A stretch of DNA of 64,000 bases, taken from assembly GCA_002729885.1 (NCBI GenBank), contig PBUB01000028.1, positions 124,001 through 188,000 on the forward strand, in the 5' to 3' direction. Made by a program: the position numbers and the translations under genes. This DNA is from Spirochaetaceae bacterium. Its GTDB lineage: Bacteria > Spirochaetota > Leptospiria > Leptospirales > Leptonemataceae. This document shows, piece by piece, positions 9,302 to 18,671 of the stretch (positions are counted from its first letter, which is position 1; each line of letters opens with the position of its first letter). The notes under the pieces are model-generated. The model was given only the letters and a program-made list of their open reading frames with translations. It made no database searches and was not told the DNA's origin.

Positions 9302-10717
9302 ATGATCATTAAAAAGCTGTACTTAAGTGCCGGAGCTCTAACTTTATTTCTTTTCGCAACTTCCGTGCAGGCCAGGCCCACCGGCGATCAGATGTCGGAA
9401 GCCATCTGCGGTTTCCAGCTACCTCTGGTGCAGTCATACATTGCCCAGGGCTGGGGCATCAACGATCCTCTGAGTTCTGACAGTGGGGCAACAGCCCTTA
9501 CCCTGGCCTCCTATTGCTATGGCGGTAGCCCTGAAATAGCCGCCTGGCTCATCCAGCGAGGAGCCGATGTAAACAAACATGATCGAGATGATTACTCCAA
9601 CCTTATGTGGGCGCTTCGCAGCGTAGATGAAGTGGGCGATGCGATGAGCAAGGTTGCCTGGGACATGATACGTAGAGGAGCCAATGTAAACTGGCAGGAT
9701 CCTACTACCGGACGCACGGCCCTTATGTCTGCTTCCAGTAATGGAGACATTGAAATGGTGAAAGAACTGCTTCGTCGCGGAGCCGACCGCACAAAGAAGA
9801 CAAAGGGAGACTGGTGCATTTCCGATAACTACGATGTACAGTGCACAGCCGCTGACTATGCCAGGCTGGACGGTCAGGTCGAAATCGCCCTTATGCTGGA
9901 AGGAAAAGATCCCTCGTCGTACAAACAGTCACTGCATTATGCAGCCAGGAACGGAGATCTGGCCCGAGTTCAGGCCTTGATTCAGTCCGGTGCAAACGTT
10001 AATGAAGCCGAAGAGATGTCAAAACTCACTCCGCTTCACTATGCCGCGCGAAGCAACAACCTGGCCATCGTAAAGGCATTGCTCAAGGCCGGAGCAAAAC
10101 CTTCGCCTCAGGACTATGTGGGCATCACCCCTTTGCGAGACGCCATTGTGCATTATCGTAAGGAAATGGCCACCGTACTGATTGAGGCAGGCGCTTCCGG
10201 AAGCTCGGAGCAGCTACAGGGATGCGGTGGCGGACTTACCGAGTTTGGATGGGCTATGAATTACGGCCAGTTCGACATAGCAAAGATGCTAATCGAAAAG
10301 AATGCCATCGACCTCCAGGGTGGATGGGCTGTGTTTCGAGAAATCGACGGAGGAAGTGAGGAGACCCTGGCCATTGCAGAGATGGTGCTTGTTCGAGGAG
10401 CCAAGCCTCCGGAGGACTATATCTCAATGCTCCAAAAGTGGCACGATGAATATGATTACGAATTCGCTCCCGGAATAATCGCACTGGTCAAGAAGTATGA
10501 GAAGAAGCCCGTAATTCCCATTCCCAGTATTCTGATTCCAAACAGCCCTGAATTCGACAGTAATGTCCCTCCCAGTCCCAGAGCTCTCAAGGAATTGAAG
10601 ATCCGCACCCGATCCCTCAAGCCGGATCCAGAAATCCAGAAAGCCATCGATAAAGGCCATATGTTCTACGAAAAGGGAGATAAGGTCTCTCCGGACGCCA
10701 GACTTCCGGCGCGATAG
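9302..10717 (+). CDS. exported ankyrin-repeat protein
   Basis: A 471-residue protein with a clear cleavable signal peptide (residues 1-24, ending SVQA) behind a GGAGATGTTCAA spacer. At least six ankyrin repeats are visible, for example TALTLASYCYGG, TALMSASSNGDIEMVKELLRR, LHYAARNGDLARVQALIQSG and LHYAARSNNLAIVKALLKAG. Ankyrin repeats bind other proteins, so this is probably a periplasmic interaction module. The C-terminal ~70 residues are Pro- and Lys-rich and lack repeats. The gene follows betA by 93 bp on the same strand, but nothing ties it to choline metabolism. Confidence 0.85.
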   Translation: MIIKKLYLSAGALTLFLFATSVQARPTGDQMSEAICGFQLPLVQSYIAQGWGINDPLSSDSGATALTLASYCYGGSPEIAAWLIQRGADVNKHDRDDYSNLMWALRSVDEVGDAMSKVAWDMIRRGANVNWQDPTTGRTALMSASSNGDIEMVKELLRRGADRTKKTKGDWCISDNYDVQCTAADYARLDGQVEIALMLEGKDPSSYKQSLHYAARNGDLARVQALIQSGANVNEAEEMSKLTPLHYAARSNNLAIVKALLKAGAKPSPQDYVGITPLRDAIVHYRKEMATVLIEAGASGSSEQLQGCGGGLTEFGWAMNYGQFDIAKMLIEKNAIDLQGGWAVFREIDGGSEETLAIAEMVLVRGAKPPEDYISMLQKWHDEYDYEFAPGIIALVKKYEKKPVIPIPSILIPNSPEFDSNVPPSPRALKELKIRTRSLKPDPEIQKAIDKGHMFYEKGDKVSPDARLPAR

Positions 10718-10757
10718 TCCTGCTGGTTTGCCCTGGACTGTATGCACCGTAAAAGAT

Positions 10758-10780
10758 CCAGCCCTGGTCCTCAGGGCTGG
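10758..10780 (-). terminator. hairpin terminator between convergent genes
   Basis: CCAGCCCTG and CAGGGCTGG form a perfect 9-bp stem with a 5-nt loop. Read on the minus strand it is followed three bases later by TTTT, which suits a factor-independent terminator for the PLP-enzyme gene ending at 10929. The ankyrin gene ends at 10717 from the other side. Confidence 0.55.
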
Positions 10781-10928
10781 CACTCTTCCAGGGGATCCCT
10801 GACGTTTCGCCTTCTCTAATACGAACCACTGATATGATCGAGCCGCCAGCCCGGGAACCTAATCACTCAATCGGTCGCAGAACGGTCGTAGAACCTCAGC
10901 ACCGATTCGCAGGCGAAGCCGGGATCAT

Positions 10929-12452
10929 TCAAGTAACGGAACTGCCGGATTCGAAGGCTCGCTCAAAGGCATCATAGATAGAATCTGGATCTTCCATTCC
11001 TATGGAGATGCGAAACAGGCCCGGGTCCATGTTTAATTCCTTTAGCTGACTCCTGCCTTCAGGGGTCGACACCAGGTCGTAATGAGCCAGATACATATAC
11101 AGCATCACCAGAGTAAAATCTGTTCCAAAGGAAGGTCCTTTCAATATCTGTAATGCATCATACACACGTTCCATGGATGAGCCAACTTCCATGGTAATCA
11201 TTCCACCGGGCAGAACTTCGCCATTATGCCTGCGGGCAATCTTTCTGTAATTCTCTGCCCAGGGCCCCTGATCCGCGCGATATAACTTCTTTACCCCGTG
11301 ATATTCGCTCCAGCGCCGGCCCAGAGCATTCAGATTCTCCCCAATGCGAATCATCCGCTCTCGGTAACCGGGGATCCTGGCGGCCATACGATCGGCATCT
11401 GCCTCAAAAGGGGCTTCCAGGAACTCTGGAAGTAGATTCCGTAGCTCAGAACGAAAGCTGGACTGAGGATTTACCATCACCGCTCCCATCATCACATCGC
11501 AGGATCCGCTGGCAAATTTTGTCAAACTCTCTACAGCCACATCGCAATATGGTATGGCATCAATACAGACAGAACTACCAACGGAAATGTCGGCCAGAAG
11601 AGCGCATCCTTCTTCCTGGCAGAGTTTGTATAGCTCTACCAGGTCGGGAGTCTGCAACAATGGATTGGTGGGAACCTCGGTTATGATGCCTGCGATTCGA
11701 CCGGAATGTTCCTGGAACACCTTTTGAACCTGGCTTAAATCGTTAAGCTCATAGATCTTTATGGAGTTGCTGGAGAATTTCTCTAGAATAAGAATATTAT
11801 CTACGTACAACCAGCCCAGCTGAATCCATAGATCGCGACCTCTGGCCCTCTGGATTTCCTGGATTCCACGAAATGCTCCGTAGATTCCATTCATGCCGCT
11901 CGCAGACAGAAATACATCTGTTTGGGACAGACCATTCAATCGGCCCATTTCCTTTTGAACCAGAGCCTCACCGGTTCCCGGGGCTACCCTTTCTTCTTTC
12001 TGCTCATCCAGCAGGAGCTTACGATCCAATAGAAATCTCTCCGCTCGCCTGGAACTGACGAGACAACCAGTATGCTGAATGTAACTTAAAAGGTGCGAGG
12101 CCTGCTTTTCGTCTTCCGGCAAAGGAAAGGCAACGATTCCATCTTCTTCTATGGTCTTTGTCTGGTAGTTCGCCCAGGAAAACAAATCACTGGCAGCACG
12201 CCTGGAGGAAACTACAACGCATGGCGTTTCTGCAAAGGAAGGCTGAAAATAGGAGACCAGTTCTGTAACGTAAGGATGGGCCACAAATCGAGGATAACCT
12301 GATTTGATTCGACTCATGGTTTCAGATCTTTTTTCTTCGTAGCCAATTACATCCGCTACGTGAGGAAGACTGACCGAGACAGCATGCACCGTATCGCCGG
12401 GGATTCGTCCCCCTACTTCCGGTATTGTAGTATTTCCCGAAGTACCAAGCAT
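10929..12452 (-). CDS. PLP enzyme of the Cys/Met family, fungal STR2-like
   Basis: A 507-residue PLP-dependent enzyme of the cystathionine gamma-synthase superfamily. The Schiff-base Lys lies in ESLTKFASGSCDVMMGA. The N-terminal ~60 residues (PHAVSVSLPHVADVIGYEEK, then SGYPRFV) are not found in ordinary MetB or MetC, but match what I recall of fungal cystathionine gamma-synthases of the STR2 type. The expected reaction is a gamma-replacement on an activated homoserine with cysteine, but specificity is uncertain because a full metX-metY pair is present elsewhere in the window. The start ATG overlaps the rpiA stop (TGATG). A different PLP activity in the same fold is the main alternative. Confidence 0.72.
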   Translation of the reverse strand: MLGTSGNTTIPEVGGRIPGDTVHAVSVSLPHVADVIGYEEKRSETMSRIKSGYPRFVAHPYVTELVSYFQPSFAETPCVVVSSRRAASDLFSWANYQTKTIEEDGIVAFPLPEDEKQASHLLSYIQHTGCLVSSRRAERFLLDRKLLLDEQKEERVAPGTGEALVQKEMGRLNGLSQTDVFLSASGMNGIYGAFRGIQEIQRARGRDLWIQLGWLYVDNILILEKFSSNSIKIYELNDLSQVQKVFQEHSGRIAGIITEVPTNPLLQTPDLVELYKLCQEEGCALLADISVGSSVCIDAIPYCDVAVESLTKFASGSCDVMMGAVMVNPQSSFRSELRNLLPEFLEAPFEADADRMAARIPGYRERMIRIGENLNALGRRWSEYHGVKKLYRADQGPWAENYRKIARRHNGEVLPGGMITMEVGSSMERVYDALQILKGPSFGTDFTLVMLYMYLAHYDLVSTPEGRSQLKELNMDPGLFRISIGMEDPDSIYDAFERAFESGSSVT

Positions 12453-13153
12453 CAGGGTTTAAGCGTTCGCACTCCAGAGGACTCACCTACGATCACTTCG
12501 GACGGCCTGCACTTTGCGAATATTCCATTTTCCACTACGCCGGAAATAGAGTTAAGTTCCTTCTCCATCGCTTCTGGATGAATGGATTCGAATCTTACAT
12601 CCAGAACGAAGTTTCCATGATCTGTAATCACCGGACCATCCTTTCGCAAGGCCATGCGAAGGCTTACTTCTCTGGCCCCCAGACGATCCAGTTCATGACG
12701 TACAACATTGATGGCCTGGGGTAGCACTTCCAGAGGTACCGGAGTTCTCTCTCCAAGTTTGGATACCAGTTTGGATCCATCTACAACGCAGATGAAGGAT
12801 GAAGACAATGAGTGCACAATCTTTTCCAGGGTATGGGCGGCCCCACCTCCCTTAATCAGGTTCAAGGCAGGATCCACTTCATCAGCTCCGTCGATGGAAA
12901 TATCTAGAGACTGAAACGTTTCCACCGGGAAAACCTTCAGTCCTGCCTCCAGCGCCAATTGCATGGATTGATAGGACGTTACGCAATAATCGCAATTCAA
13001 GGACTCGGTATTTTGCAATCTGCCCAGCTCTTCAATAACCAGTGCAGCCGTGGACCCGGTTCCCAGCCCGACCGCCATCCCGTCTTTTACATGACGCACT
13101 GCTTCCAGTGCAGCCAGTCTTTTGGATTCTTTATTGGCGTCCGGTTGTCTCAC
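12452..13153 (-). CDS. rpiA: ribose-5-phosphate isomerase A
   Basis: A 233-residue enzyme starting at GTG. Family landmarks are all present: GLGTGSTAALVIEEL near the N terminus (phosphate binding), SIDGADEVD (catalytic Asp region), and KGGGAAHTLEKIV with the active-site Lys/Glu. The length is standard. It interconverts ribose-5-phosphate and ribulose-5-phosphate in the pentose phosphate pathway. The stop is shared with the start of the downstream PLP-enzyme gene (TGATG), so the two are coupled. A 6-bp hairpin (CTACGA/TCGTAG, 13158-13173) lies just before the GTG, and no strong ribosome binding site is visible. Confidence 0.93.
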   Translation of the reverse strand: MRQPDANKESKRLAALEAVRHVKDGMAVGLGTGSTAALVIEELGRLQNTESLNCDYCVTSYQSMQLALEAGLKVFPVETFQSLDISIDGADEVDPALNLIKGGGAAHTLEKIVHSLSSSFICVVDGSKLVSKLGERTPVPLEVLPQAINVVRHELDRLGAREVSLRMALRKDGPVITDHGNFVLDVRFESIHPEAMEKELNSISGVVENGIFAKCRPSEVIVGESSGVRTLKP

Positions 13154-13201
13154 AATCTACGAGAATTCGTAGTCCAACCTGCGGTCAAACGCTTTCCAGG
13201 G

Positions 13202-15439
13202 TTAATTCATTTCACCGGATTCATTCTGTAGTTTATCCAGCAGTGCCTTTACTCGATCATCCTCTGGCTGCAGGAATGCAGCCTTCTGTAATACTTCGAT
13301 GGCGGCGAAGCGACGGCCGGCTTCGGCATACACCTGCCCCAGAAGGTAGAGTACGCTGGCTCGCTCCCCTACCAGATTTCTCGCTTCCTGCAGACTTTCC
13401 AGGGCTCTGGCCTGGTTGCCGGTTCGCGAGTAACACAGCCCGGAATAGTAATGCTTGAAGAAGTTCTCATCTTCCATTCCTTCCAGAAGAGAAAGCGCTG
13501 TTTCGTATTCTGACAGTTCAATCAGTTTTTCAACTTCATCAACCAGGCTTTCGCTTCCTGCGGATGCCCCTGCTGGATGCACTGTTTCCCTGTATGCAAT
13601 TCGCATTATGGAAATATCATCCGTGGGCTCGCCCAGAGAATATAGAACTTCCCGAATTCCATGTAGCTCGGCTCGCCCCTTTCTCACAACATCGAGAAAT
13701 TGATCTGGATCCTGGTTGATGATCTTTTCATCGTTTCGCTGTTTTCCCAGTAGAATGGTATCTCGACCATCGGAACCTGCAATAAGAACATCCCCGGTTT
13801 CCAGCTGAAACCTTTGCACTTGCAGTTTGAATCCCTCCTGTCCAATACGTTTCGCATATACCTCATTCTCGAGAAAACGAGTCAACCCATTGCTATATAG
13901 CACCGACCTGGGATGTCCTGCATTCACATATTGTAGATTTCCGGATCGATCATGAATCAAACCCAGCACACAGCCAACGTGCATTTCTCCCTGGAATTCT
14001 TGAAACACTCGATGCAGTTCCTGGAGGGTAGCCACCATCCATCCTGCTGCATCGGTTAATCTATGACCGGTGGCCCGCACAAGAATGGAGTTCACCAGAG
14101 CTCCCATGATCAAGGAGCCCCCTGCACCCTGAAGCGCACCTCCGCTGGCATCGCCGTTAAAGAAAAAGGTATGACTCTCTCCGTCGAAATCCAGATTCCC
14201 GGTAACGCATAGATCCCCTCCAAGCTCGGCTTCCCATTTCTGATATTTGAACTTCTTCTTGTATTCAATCAGGAAATCGGTATGGACCGTTTCGCTTGTA
14301 TTTCCATTCTTTAGTAGCGGATTGGCCAGCATTGTGGTCAGGTAATAATCCGAATCCTGCTGATTCTTTAGATCCTTTACTCTACGTAGCGTTGAACGAA
14401 GCTCCCCGGTCTTGCGAATTACAATGTCTTCCATGTGAAGTGTATAGCTTTCAATTTCGCCTACCATGGAATTGAATGCCTGGGCCAGCCGTCCAAACTC
14501 ATCTCCGGATTTCGTCTTTAGCCGAACCTTGAAGTCCCGGTTCTGAACCTTCTCCACGGCATGCGTAAGATCCAGCAGAGGGCGGGACAGAATTCTGGAA
14601 ATGATCAATCCAAGAAGACCGGCAACAAATACACTGATCAGAATCACAGCTACCAGTATTCTCCTGGTTCGATTCACCAGACTGAACTCGCTCTCTGCAG
14701 ACAGGTCAATGCCCATCACCGCAAATGTCTGGCCATTAACATCCTTTATGGGAACGTAGGCAGAAAGCCAGACTCCCCATTCATCCCGATAATATTCCGT
14801 ACTTGCGGTGGCTTCCCCTTCAAAGGCCTTTAGCATCTGTGGTTGAGCAGATACATTATATAGCATGCCAATCTGGGTGGCTTCTTCATCTGCTTCAATA
14901 ATACCATCCGAATTTGTATCCAGCCTCTGATCGTCTCCATCTACGATAAACTTCAGGATTCTACGATTCGGAGACTCTGGAACTGGAACCAGTATGTAGG
15001 CGTAACGCAGTAGAGGAGGATCTCCAGGATCAATCTTCTGTGCGATCTCAGTTCCCGGTTCAGGAATTTGATGCCTGGTAGAATTCTTGATCTGCCTCAT
15101 CACCTGAACCAGGCGCTGGTATTCTGGCATGGACTCAAGCTTCAGACGATTTGCATCCGAAAGACTCTGCAGATTCTCTCCCGGACGAATGGACTGTAGC
15201 AATTCCGGAGGTCTGGCTTCACTGAGCTTCTCCGAAAGGTTGTCCAGATTCTGAATGGATTCTCGATCCTTCACTGTTAGAAGAAACTGTCCAGTTCGGC
15301 CAATATCCTTCAGCCTTGCAGCAGTCTGGGTCCAGACATGGTTCTGGATGGTCTGGTAGAAAATATAGGAAGAGGTAGCAGATATTCCAGCGGCTAGCAG
15401 ACTGATGCTTACAATCATCTTTGTCTGATAGCTGAGCAT
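13202..15439 (-). CDS. membrane SpoIIE-type PP2C phosphatase with HAMP and TPR
   Basis: A 745-residue sensor phosphatase. Residues 9-30 are TM1 and 261-284 TM2. The ~230 residues between them form a Cache-like extracytoplasmic sensor. Inside it, residues 174-185 (DTNSDGIIEADE) fit a canonical EF-hand calcium loop. A HAMP domain (about 285-337) and a short coil follow. The SpoIIE/PP2C catalytic domain (about 405-615) has GGDLC, GDASGG, NAGHP, SDG and PTDD with the metal-binding Asp residues. Residues 635-740 are TPR repeats. Such proteins dephosphorylate STAS anti-sigma antagonists in partner-switching systems. The vWA-STAS protein at 36.2-37.8 kb is a possible target. It is divergent from the cyclase at 15552. 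Confidence 0.88.
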   Translation of the reverse strand: MLSYQTKMIVSISLLAAGISATSSYIFYQTIQNHVWTQTAARLKDIGRTGQFLLTVKDRESIQNLDNLSEKLSEARPPELLQSIRPGENLQSLSDANRLKLESMPEYQRLVQVMRQIKNSTRHQIPEPGTEIAQKIDPGDPPLLRYAYILVPVPESPNRRILKFIVDGDDQRLDTNSDGIIEADEEATQIGMLYNVSAQPQMLKAFEGEATASTEYYRDEWGVWLSAYVPIKDVNGQTFAVMGIDLSAESEFSLVNRTRRILVAVILISVFVAGLLGLIISRILSRPLLDLTHAVEKVQNRDFKVRLKTKSGDEFGRLAQAFNSMVGEIESYTLHMEDIVIRKTGELRSTLRRVKDLKNQQDSDYYLTTMLANPLLKNGNTSETVHTDFLIEYKKKFKYQKWEAELGGDLCVTGNLDFDGESHTFFFNGDASGGALQGAGGSLIMGALVNSILVRATGHRLTDAAGWMVATLQELHRVFQEFQGEMHVGCVLGLIHDRSGNLQYVNAGHPRSVLYSNGLTRFLENEVYAKRIGQEGFKLQVQRFQLETGDVLIAGSDGRDTILLGKQRNDEKIINQDPDQFLDVVRKGRAELHGIREVLYSLGEPTDDISIMRIAYRETVHPAGASAGSESLVDEVEKLIELSEYETALSLLEGMEDENFFKHYYSGLCYSRTGNQARALESLQEARNLVGERASVLYLLGQVYAEAGRRFAAIEVLQKAAFLQPEDDRVKALLDKLQNESGEMN

Positions 15440-15551
15440 ACCTCTGTAGCGCCCATTCTCAGGTTACGGTCAAGTAATTATAGGGGCCGCTCAATCTGAC
15501 GAAAGCAATTTAAAGTTGATCTCCTGGAAGCAGCTAATTGAAAGTACTATA

Positions 15552-17726
15552 ATGTCTCGTATATTTCGCAGATGGGTCCTATATCTTTACTCAGGAATTC
15601 TGCTCTTACTGATAACATCCGGCTGCAGTCCGCACCAGAATATAGATACTATTCCCCTGGAAAAACTGGAATGGACGCTGGTTCAGGGCTTTGAAACGGA
15701 CTACCCACAGGGACTTCCCCCGTCAGCCTTGAAGGACTCTCGCAGGATAAACTCCTTTCCAGTCATCCTGAACGAAGTTCTGGAGCTTCCCACCGGGGAT
15801 TCCCTGATTCACAGCACCATGCAGACCCGCTTTACGCTGAGTAAGGATACCCTGAATCAACCGATGGGAATCCATTTTCCGTGGATCGGAGAGTCATGGA
15901 CTCTTTATGTAAACGGAAAACTGGTAGAGGATCAAATGATCCTGGATAATGACTCCGAGTTAAAGTACAGAAAAATCTACAGACATCTTACTTTGCCGCT
16001 GAACAACGCCACATTGAAACCAGGCGAAAATATCCTGACGATTCACTTTGCTGGCTATCAGCATCCTACCAACCTGGATGCGAATGGAAACCATGGGCTA
16101 ATCTTTTCTGGAGGCTATGAAATAGCTCCACTGTCCTACCTGGAACAAACCCATACAGATACATTGCGCATTGTACTTAGCACCGTTTATCTCTTTTTTG
16201 GCCTGTACCACCTGGTAATCTTTTCGCGAAGAAATCAGGATAAATACAACCTGTTCTTTGGTCTGTTTTGCTTTGCTCTGGCTCTGGATTCAGTCACAGG
16301 TACCCTGCAGATTCATCGTGCGATTGCGGAGACTTCCTGGATCAATCGAATCAAATACTTCAGTCAGACAATGGAAATCCCGCTATTCTTCTTTTTTGTT
16401 CATACATACTTTTTTGCCGAGCGAAGAAGTCCGGTCATCCTCAGAATCTTTGCTGTAGTATTCTCTGCCATAGCTTTTCTCACGCTGGTGGTTCCCTTTC
16501 CCTACACCGAATTGCTTTTGAAAGCATTTCACTATGCTGCCATTCCGGCATTGCTGTACTCTGTTTACTTCATCGGCAAGGTCATCCTTTCCAGGCGACG
16601 CGACTCGCTATTGTTTGGTCTCAGTATCTTTATTCTCATTGCCTCCGGTTTCTGGGGAGTTCTGGACAGTGAATTTTTTCATACTGGAATTCACCTCGTG
16701 CCCTACGGTTTTCTGGCATGCATCTTGAGCTTGATCTTTATCCTGGCCAATCGATTCCTCACGGTCCACAATGAATCCGAAAGATTGAACATTGAACTTA
16801 CAGAGCAGAAGAATGCCTTCCACCGATTCGTTCCAACTCAATTCTTGAATCACCTGGGTCGAAATTCAGCGGTGGATGTACGGGTGGGAGATTCCGTACT
16901 GCGCGAAATGACCGTCTTATTCTGTGATATTCGCTCCTTTACTACTTTGAGCGAAGGCAGCGGACCCCAGGAGACTTTTTCATTACTGAACGATCATCTA
17001 CAGCAGATGGAACCATGCATCTACCGGCAGGGAGGTTTCGTTGATAAATATGTAGGTGATGCTATCCTTTCCCTTTTCTCTGATGAAACCAGGAGTGGCT
17101 CATCGGAAGGTAGTTCCAGCTCGCGGGATATGAACTCTGCACAGCGTGCCGTTTCTGCAGCCATTGAGATGGCTCGGCTGGCCCGCTCTGCTCAATCTCT
17201 GCGCGATACAAATCAAGGATTTCTCCCTGGCTTTGGAATCGGAATCAATTCCGGCGATCTGGTATTGGGTACAGTAGGTAGTCCCAGCCGAATCGATACC
17301 ACTGTTATTGGCGACACTGTTAACACCTGCTCCAGACTGGAAAGCCTCACCACTCATTACGGATGCCCTATCCTCATTTCCGGCTCTACCATGGAGAAAC
17401 TGGGACATGGGATTTTCCATTCCAGACAGGTGGATGAAGTATACCTGAGAGGAAAGAAACAGAGTACCAGAATCTATGAAATATTCGATGCAGATCCGCC
17501 GGAGCAATTACTCCAGAAAAGCCGCATCATGAATCGCTATAATGAAGCGATGGAGCTGTATCGAAGAGGGGATTTTTCCGGTGCGCTGAAGCTATTTACG
17601 GAGCTAGCTCAGAAGGCTCCTGAAGACCAGATCCTGCCGCTCTATATTGAACGAATCAAGGGGTTACAGGAACAGGCCAGCAACATCAAGGATTGGGATG
17701 GGACCGTTCCTGTTTTAGGAAGTTAA
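15552..17726 (+). CDS. membrane class III nucleotide cyclase, 7TMR-type
   Basis: A 724-residue protein if started at the ATG at 15552; a TTG at 15516 would add 12 residues. The N terminus ends in LLLLITSGC, a possible lipobox or uncleaved anchor. About 200 extracytoplasmic residues with a jelly-roll look and seven hydrophobic helices follow, which fits the 7TMR-DISM sensor class. The class III cyclase domain lies at roughly residues 470-640. Metal-binding Asp residues are in VLFCDIRSFT and KYVGDAI, the Lys before YVGD is adenine-type, and GDTVNTCSRLES carries the transition-state Asn and Arg. The C-terminal ~70 residues look TPR-like. All key residues are present, so it is probably an active adenylate cyclase. 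Confidence 0.85.
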   Translation: MSRIFRRWVLYLYSGILLLLITSGCSPHQNIDTIPLEKLEWTLVQGFETDYPQGLPPSALKDSRRINSFPVILNEVLELPTGDSLIHSTMQTRFTLSKDTLNQPMGIHFPWIGESWTLYVNGKLVEDQMILDNDSELKYRKIYRHLTLPLNNATLKPGENILTIHFAGYQHPTNLDANGNHGLIFSGGYEIAPLSYLEQTHTDTLRIVLSTVYLFFGLYHLVIFSRRNQDKYNLFFGLFCFALALDSVTGTLQIHRAIAETSWINRIKYFSQTMEIPLFFFFVHTYFFAERRSPVILRIFAVVFSAIAFLTLVVPFPYTELLLKAFHYAAIPALLYSVYFIGKVILSRRRDSLLFGLSIFILIASGFWGVLDSEFFHTGIHLVPYGFLACILSLIFILANRFLTVHNESERLNIELTEQKNAFHRFVPTQFLNHLGRNSAVDVRVGDSVLREMTVLFCDIRSFTTLSEGSGPQETFSLLNDHLQQMEPCIYRQGGFVDKYVGDAILSLFSDETRSGSSEGSSSSRDMNSAQRAVSAAIEMARLARSAQSLRDTNQGFLPGFGIGINSGDLVLGTVGSPSRIDTTVIGDTVNTCSRLESLTTHYGCPILISGSTMEKLGHGIFHSRQVDEVYLRGKKQSTRIYEIFDADPPEQLLQKSRIMNRYNEAMELYRRGDFSGALKLFTELAQKAPEDQILPLYIERIKGLQEQASNIKDWDGTVPVLGS

Positions 17727-17921
17727 AGTCTGCGGTCTGCCCGGCTGAAGTTCGCAGCACAACCGGGCTGCTGACTTTCGTTGATTCAAAAAAATCGCAG
17801 ACCTGATATGAGTGTAACGGTCACGGCATTCCACCAGATCAAAGTCTGGACCAGCCGGGACTCCTCCCCGGCCGGCATTAACTTATCACCAATCAGAGTC
17901 CAGGATTACACAGTACCTCAA

Positions 17922-18524
17922 TCACAGGGGATCCGAACTACTGGCGCTGGCCGGTGCCGGTACATTTACAAACACAGAGGAACATTCATACGCCTTCCAG
18001 ATTCCCTTATCGTTTTTCGCAACAGTAATGGGACGAGGACTGAATCCGTGTACGTTTACAAATACCTTCACCTTACCCGAGGATTCATCGCCGCTGTATT
18101 TGTTTCTCGAAGTAATGATTGTGTAGGGAGCAGATACCTTGTAGTTACTCTCCGCTGTAGCTCCTTCTACGTAGGCAAACGGAGTGTACCACCATACATT
18201 CTGGCGATTCAGTCGATTTACATGATACATGATGCTGGAAGATGGTGCGTAGCCTTTGTAAGCATTTCCGGACCCAACGTTTCTTTGATCCAGAGCCAGA
18301 GTTAGAAATTGCATACCCAGGGATTCACTTTTTGAAAAACCCATGAGAGCCACAATAAGCATGGCAGCACCTCCCTCGGGAGTAGTGGCCAGTCTGTCCC
18401 TCATCTGAATAAACTCATCTGCAGAGGCGGGAATGGATGAGATAGTTACTTCTTTCGATTGTGCCTGGATGGAAGTGGCCCCAACCAGAAAAACAGTTAA
18501 GGCAAGAGCAATGTACTTTCGCAT
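17922..18524 (-). CDS. exported protein, possible DUF6935 type
   Basis: The start is placed at the ATG at 18524, behind AAGGAGAACATC, giving 200 residues with a clear signal peptide (KYIALALTVFLVGATSIQAQ). A longer upstream frame exists but lacks a ribosome binding site. The mature part begins with DEFIQMRDRLATTPEGGAAM, followed by hydrophobic helices and a Tyr-rich beta region. This resembles small exported spirochaete proteins I associate with DUF6935, but I am not certain. It ends in a Ser/Ala/Pro tail. It lies between the meaB stop and a convergent cyclase gene. Function unknown. Confidence 0.7.
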   Translation of the reverse strand: MRKYIALALTVFLVGATSIQAQSKEVTISSIPASADEFIQMRDRLATTPEGGAAMLIVALMGFSKSESLGMQFLTLALDQRNVGSGNAYKGYAPSSSIMYHVNRLNRQNVWWYTPFAYVEGATAESNYKVSAPYTIITSRNKYSGDESSGKVKVFVNVHGFSPRPITVAKNDKGIWKAYECSSVFVNVPAPASASSSDPL

Positions 18525-18671
18525 GATGTTCTCCTTATAGAATCCGGATAATCTGCACACATTACATATGAACTCGGTACTGCACAGAATCACCGGGAAT
18601 GGTCTGATGCTGCATCTATATGGAAATATTGTCCAGTGATAAATCAGGCCTGGTGGGTGCCGACCCAGCAT

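Noticed and set aside
17781..18305. 174-residue plus-strand frame opposite the exported protein gene
   Set aside because: The minus-strand gene has a ribosome binding site and signal peptide; the plus frame has no protein features.
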